NCBI RefSeq assembly: GCF_006265225.1
Contig: NZ_VDCS01000001.1
Coordinates: 124,001 to 188,000 of the forward strand
Source of the DNA: Allotamlana fucoidanivorans
GTDB lineage: Bacteria; Bacteroidota; Bacteroidia; Flavobacteriales; Flavobacteriaceae
DNA: 64,000 nt
Reading direction: 5' to 3'
The notes beneath the pieces are model-generated. The model was given only the letters and a program-made list of their open reading frames with translations. It made no database searches and had not been told where the DNA came from. The stretch's first letter is position 1. Each line of letters starts with the position of its first letter. Both the position numbers and the translations under genes were made by a program. Shown one piece after another: positions 61,299 through 64,000 of the stretch.

Positions 61299-62064
61299 TT
61301 AAAAAAGAGGTTAAAGGACTACTCGCTTCGGCGTGTTGTTTTATAGGTGCTAGTTTCGCATTGTAAGCCATTCTTCCTGCTTCAACAGCCATTTTAAACG
61401 CTTTACCCATCTCTACAGGGTTTTGTGAAACAGCTATTGCGGTATTTACTAAAACAGCATCGGCACCTAATTCCATAGCATAAGCAGCATGCGAAGGTGC
61501 GCCAATACCTGCATCAACCACTACAGGCACATTACTTTGCTCGATAATGATTTCTAAAAAATCCATAGTTTTTAAACCTTTATTGCTTCCAATTGGTGCT
61601 CCTAAAGGCATGACACATTGGGTACCTACTTCTTCTAAACGTTTACATAACACAGGGTCTGCATGAATATAAGGCATCACCACAAAACCTAATTTAACCA
61701 ATTCTTCAGCAGCTTTTAAGGTTTCAATAGGATCTGGTAATAAGTATTTTGGATCTGGATGAATTTCCAATTTCACCCAATTGGTTTCAAGAGCTTCACG
61801 TGCTAATTGTGCTGCAAATACAGCTTCTTTAGCTGTTCTAACTCCTGATGTATTTGGCAATAAATGAATTTGATTGTCTTTTAAATGCACCAATATATCA
61901 TCCGATTCATTTTCTATATCTACACGTTTTAAAGCGACAGTAACCAATTCACTTTCTGAAGCGATAATAGCCTCGCGCATTAATTGTGAATTGCTAAATT
62001 TTCCTGTGCCTGTAAATAACCTTGAGTTAAAGGTTTTATCTGCTATTTTTAGTGTGTCTGTCAT
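61291..62064 (-). CDS. thiG: Thiazole synthase ThiG
   Basis: A 257-residue TIM-barrel enzyme forming the thiazole phosphate of thiamine from DXP, dehydroglycine and ThiS-thiocarboxylate. It has [12 protein letters not shown] (14-25), VTVALKRVD (catalytic-lysine region), [15 protein letters not shown] and [33 protein letters not shown]. Overlaps thiH by 8 bp; 2 bp separate it from thiE. Confidence 0.96.
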   Translation of the reverse strand: MTDTLKIADKTFNSRLFTGTGKFSNSQLMREAIIASESELVTVALKRVDIENESDDILVHLKDNQIHLLPNTSGVRTAKEAVFAAQLAREALETNWVKLEIHPDPKYLLPDPIETLKAAEELVKLGFVVMPYIHADPVLCKRLEEVGTQCVMPLGAPIGSNKGLKTMDFLEIIIEQSNVPVVVDAGIGAPSHAAYAMELGADAVLVNTAIAVSQNPVEMGKAFKMAVEAGRMAYNAKLAPIKQHAEASSPLTSFLNA

Positions 62065-62066
62065 AA

Positions 62067-62720
62067 TTAATTCTTTTTGTTAGGTTTCCAGACCTGTTCA
62101 TGTACAATATCGCCGTTTAATAGTTTTTGAAACGCGGCGATGCTATTAAAATTTTTAGTGATCTCTCCAGAAACCGCTATACCGTGTATGCCTGTGGTTA
62201 AGAGTTCTGAAACATCATCTAATGTTATCCCTCCAATCGCAATTATAGGCGTATGGGTTTGTAAGGTTTCAAGCAGGGTTAAGTAACCATTATAGCGCAA
62301 AACAGGACTTAAATTGTTTTTAGTGGTCGTGAATCGGTAAGGCCCAAGACCAATATAATCAACGTTTTGTGCAAGTAAGTTTTGGCAATCTTCAAGGGTA
62401 TTGGCTGTACCTCCTATCATTTGCCAAGAATACAATGTTTTTCGTGCCTCCGTTGGCGATGCATCGGTTTTACCTAAATGCACGCCATCTGCTTTTACTG
62501 CTTTAGCTATTTTATAATGATCGTTTATAATTAAACGTGTTTGATAATGTGCCGTGATGTCTCGCGCTTCTTCGGCAGCTTTTAAGAGTGTTTTTTCTGA
62601 AACATTTTTTAAGCGAAGCTGAACCAATTCGGCTCCAGAACTACATGCTTTTTGAATGTGTTCTAAATGATCTTTTACAGCGTCTCCCTGACTTATATAA
62701 TGTAGTTTGCTAACAATCAT
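62067..62720 (-). CDS. thiE: Thiamine-phosphate synthase ThiE
   Basis: A 217-residue TIM barrel joining HMP-diphosphate and the thiazole phosphate into thiamine monophosphate. It has [17 protein letters not shown] (QxRxK pattern), [38 protein letters not shown] and [17 protein letters not shown], the last being the substrate loop with the TxTK element. Overlaps thiD by 4 bp. A second TMP-synthase-like gene follows at 63497. Confidence 0.94.
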   Translation of the reverse strand: MIVSKLHYISQGDAVKDHLEHIQKACSSGAELVQLRLKNVSEKTLLKAAEEARDITAHYQTRLIINDHYKIAKAVKADGVHLGKTDASPTEARKTLYSWQMIGGTANTLEDCQNLLAQNVDYIGLGPYRFTTTKNNLSPVLRYNGYLTLLETLQTHTPIIAIGGITLDDVSELLTTGIHGIAVSGEITKNFNSIAAFQKLLNGDIVHEQVWKPNKKN

Positions 62721-63496
62721 TCTGTAATGTGTTGTGTTTTTTTAATGTGATGATGAATTCCCAACAAGGTTTCTGAACTGTTTAAAAACGCTTCGGTATA
62801 GCTTTTGGCTAGTCTAGCAGCATCTTCTAACAGGTATCCAAGAGCTATGTTTGATGCTAAAGCTGAAGCTAATACACAGCCGCTACCGTGTTTTTCATAA
62901 ACTTTATCAACGTTTGGTTGTAGGTTAACCATAACAATGGCGCTATGGTAAAGTTGGTCCCAGCCTTTTTTATCGGCGCGATGTCCACCTTTTAAATACA
63001 CGTTGGTGTGTTGACTTAAGCGTTCTAGAGTTGCTTCAACCGAAAGTTCTGGGTATAAGCTTTTAATTTCATCGTAATTTGGCGTAATGACATAGCATTG
63101 TTTCCAAATACTATCTAAACGTTCTTGATGTTCTTTTGTATGAAAATAGAAACCGGCACTGGCTTTAAATACAGGGTCGACTATAATTTTAACGTGAGGA
63201 TTTAAGGCTTTTAGTGTATTTATAATTTGAGACAATACCGCCCAAGATTCTACAATCCCTATTTTAACCACAGGGATATCAAACCGATTAAAAAGCGTTT
63301 CAATTTGTGCGATAATCACCTTAACATCGGTCCAAATACAAGCTTTAAATTCAACATCATTTTGAACCGTAATGGCTGTACATACCGAAAGCCCGTAGAG
63401 ACCATGCGCTTCAAAGGTTTTAATATCTGAAGTGATGCCTGCTCCCGAACTGGGATCGAAACCTGCAATAGATAATATGTACTGGTGTGCTGCCAT
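62717..63496 (-). CDS. thiD: Hydroxymethylpyrimidine (phosphate) kinase ThiD
   Basis: A 259-residue ribokinase-fold kinase making HMP-diphosphate. It begins with ILSIAGFDPSSGAGITSDIKTFEAHGLYG (signature GSDPSGGAG-like) and has VKIGIVESW, IVDPVFKASAGFYF, and GSGCVLASALASNIALG as the anion-hole/catalytic motif with Asp replaced around the GSGC loop. Coupled to thiE. Confidence 0.93.
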   Translation of the reverse strand: MAAHQYILSIAGFDPSSGAGITSDIKTFEAHGLYGLSVCTAITVQNDVEFKACIWTDVKVIIAQIETLFNRFDIPVVKIGIVESWAVLSQIINTLKALNPHVKIIVDPVFKASAGFYFHTKEHQERLDSIWKQCYVITPNYDEIKSLYPELSVEATLERLSQHTNVYLKGGHRADKKGWDQLYHSAIVMVNLQPNVDKVYEKHGSGCVLASALASNIALGYLLEDAARLAKSYTEAFLNSSETLLGIHHHIKKTQHITE

Positions 63497-64000
63497 TTAA
63501 ATATAGCTTTTTACAGTTGTAAAATAGTTTTGCATGATTTTAAAATTTGAAATCGGTGCACCACTTTGCCAAATACCACCAAGGACACCAACACCTTTAA
63601 AACCTAGTGTTGTGAACGCTTTTAGATTTTTAGTAGTGACACCGCCCATACCTACTATGTTTTTATCGATTTGATTAACATCAAAACCGCGGCCTTGATA
63701 CCCCGTTTTTGAAATTGAAGAAAACACGGGACTAAGCAAATGGTAATCGAATGTTAAAGCACAGTTTTCGATATGTTCTGGTTCATGAAACGATGCACTA
63801 ATGGTTTTCCCTTTTAAAGCGGCTGATTCTATATGTAATAATTGCACATAGTCATTTAAAAAGTCCGTTTTTAAAATAGGCGTTTTACCATTTAAATCGA
63901 ATGCTTCTCTTTGAGCTTCTTGAAAATGAATCCCTTTTAGATTATAATTGGCAACCAATTTATGATGCTGATGCAATATGATTCTATCGTGATATTTAGA
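63497..64000 (-). CDS. TenI/ThiE2-like thiamine-phosphate synthase-type protein (5' end beyond window)
   Basis: The minus frame is open to the right edge. Beyond a TTG at 63976 it continues SKYHDRII..., so that TTG is internal and the real start is outside. The visible 167 residues include LHQHHKLVANYNLKGIHFQE (the TMP-synthase HDxxxLAxxxxAxGVH strand), FDYHLLSPVFSSISKTGYQG, GMGGVTTKNLKAFTTLGFKGVGVLGGIW. The residues match TenI, an isomerase-type relative that aromatises the thiazole, and also a second ThiE. It lies upstream of thiD; thiC and thiS are likely further right. Confidence 0.85.
   Translation of the reverse strand, partial: SKYHDRIILHQHHKLVANYNLKGIHFQEAQREAFDLNGKTPILKTDFLNDYVQLLHIESAALKGKTISASFHEPEHIENCALTFDYHLLSPVFSSISKTGYQGRGFDVNQIDKNIVGMGGVTTKNLKAFTTLGFKGVGVLGGIWQSGAPISNFKIMQNYFTTVKSYI

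Overview
The window looks like chromosomal DNA from a marine-type member of the Flavobacteriaceae (Bacteroidota). It is AT-rich, genes show no clear Shine-Dalgarno leaders, and at least thirteen genes carry a TAnnTTTG box just upstream, which is the Bacteroidota sigma-A -7 element. Family content agrees: DUF4175, DUF4837, a DUF6909-like protein, head-GIN, a type IX secretion (T9SS) type B sorting domain, many Cys-acylated lipoproteins, and short lipoproteins/OMPs of flavobacterial style. No phage, insertion sequence or CRISPR array is visible.

Region 1 (1-16.9 kb, all minus strand) is a surface-polysaccharide locus. In transcription order it holds a Wzz-like chain-length protein, the complete dTDP-L-rhamnose set rfbB-rfbA-rfbC-rfbD, a nonulosonic (sialic-like) acid block (SpsF/NeuA-like cytidylyltransferase, NeuB-like synthase, KdsC-like phosphatase), a Wzx flippase, a sialyltransferase-like enzyme, two polymerase/ligase membrane proteins, a beta-helix lipoprotein, a GT4 glycosyltransferase and UDP-glucose dehydrogenase (cut by the left edge). 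The rfb spacers are filled with decaying TTATAACTT/CTCACCTCTCAC-type low-complexity DNA, dispersed TCATCCTGAGC...GTCGAAGGAT elements and two GIY-YIG genes. One of these is a remnant fused in frame to rfbB.

Region 2 (16.9-51.2 kb) is mostly housekeeping: M23 peptidase, GH3 enzyme, DUF6909-like protein, tatA, LysM transglycosylase, pgk, DNA polymerase III delta', Skp-like protein, mnmG, ybeY, a large DUF4175 protein, gltX, SPFH protein, a two-component system beside a secreted triple-repeat peptide, glnS, folB, tRNA-Cys, LysE and ClC transporters, and rnr. Two parS-like 16-mers bracket mnmG. A 624-bp gene-free, AT-rich spacer between rnr and rpiB (51.2-51.9 kb) has DnaA-box-like sequences and repeats. 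Together these suggest the window is in the origin domain, although gene orientation to the right of the spacer does not fit an origin exactly there.

Region 3 (51.9-64 kb) holds rpiB, a zinc-type CDF exporter and an ElaA acetyltransferase on plus. On minus follow a Cys-rich LRR protein with a T9SS type B tail paired with a tandem OmpA-domain protein, rnpA-DUF4349-S41 protease, and the distal part of a thiamine operon (TenI-like, thiD, thiE, thiG, thiH, ThiF/MoeB-rhodanese) running off the right edge.

I found no single unmistakable new system. The best candidates for follow-up are the GIY-YIG/rfbB chimera, the parS/origin signals, the repeat-peptide gene with its palindrome next to a two-component system, and the sialyltransferase-like gene in a nonulosonate locus that lacks the sugar-precursor genes.
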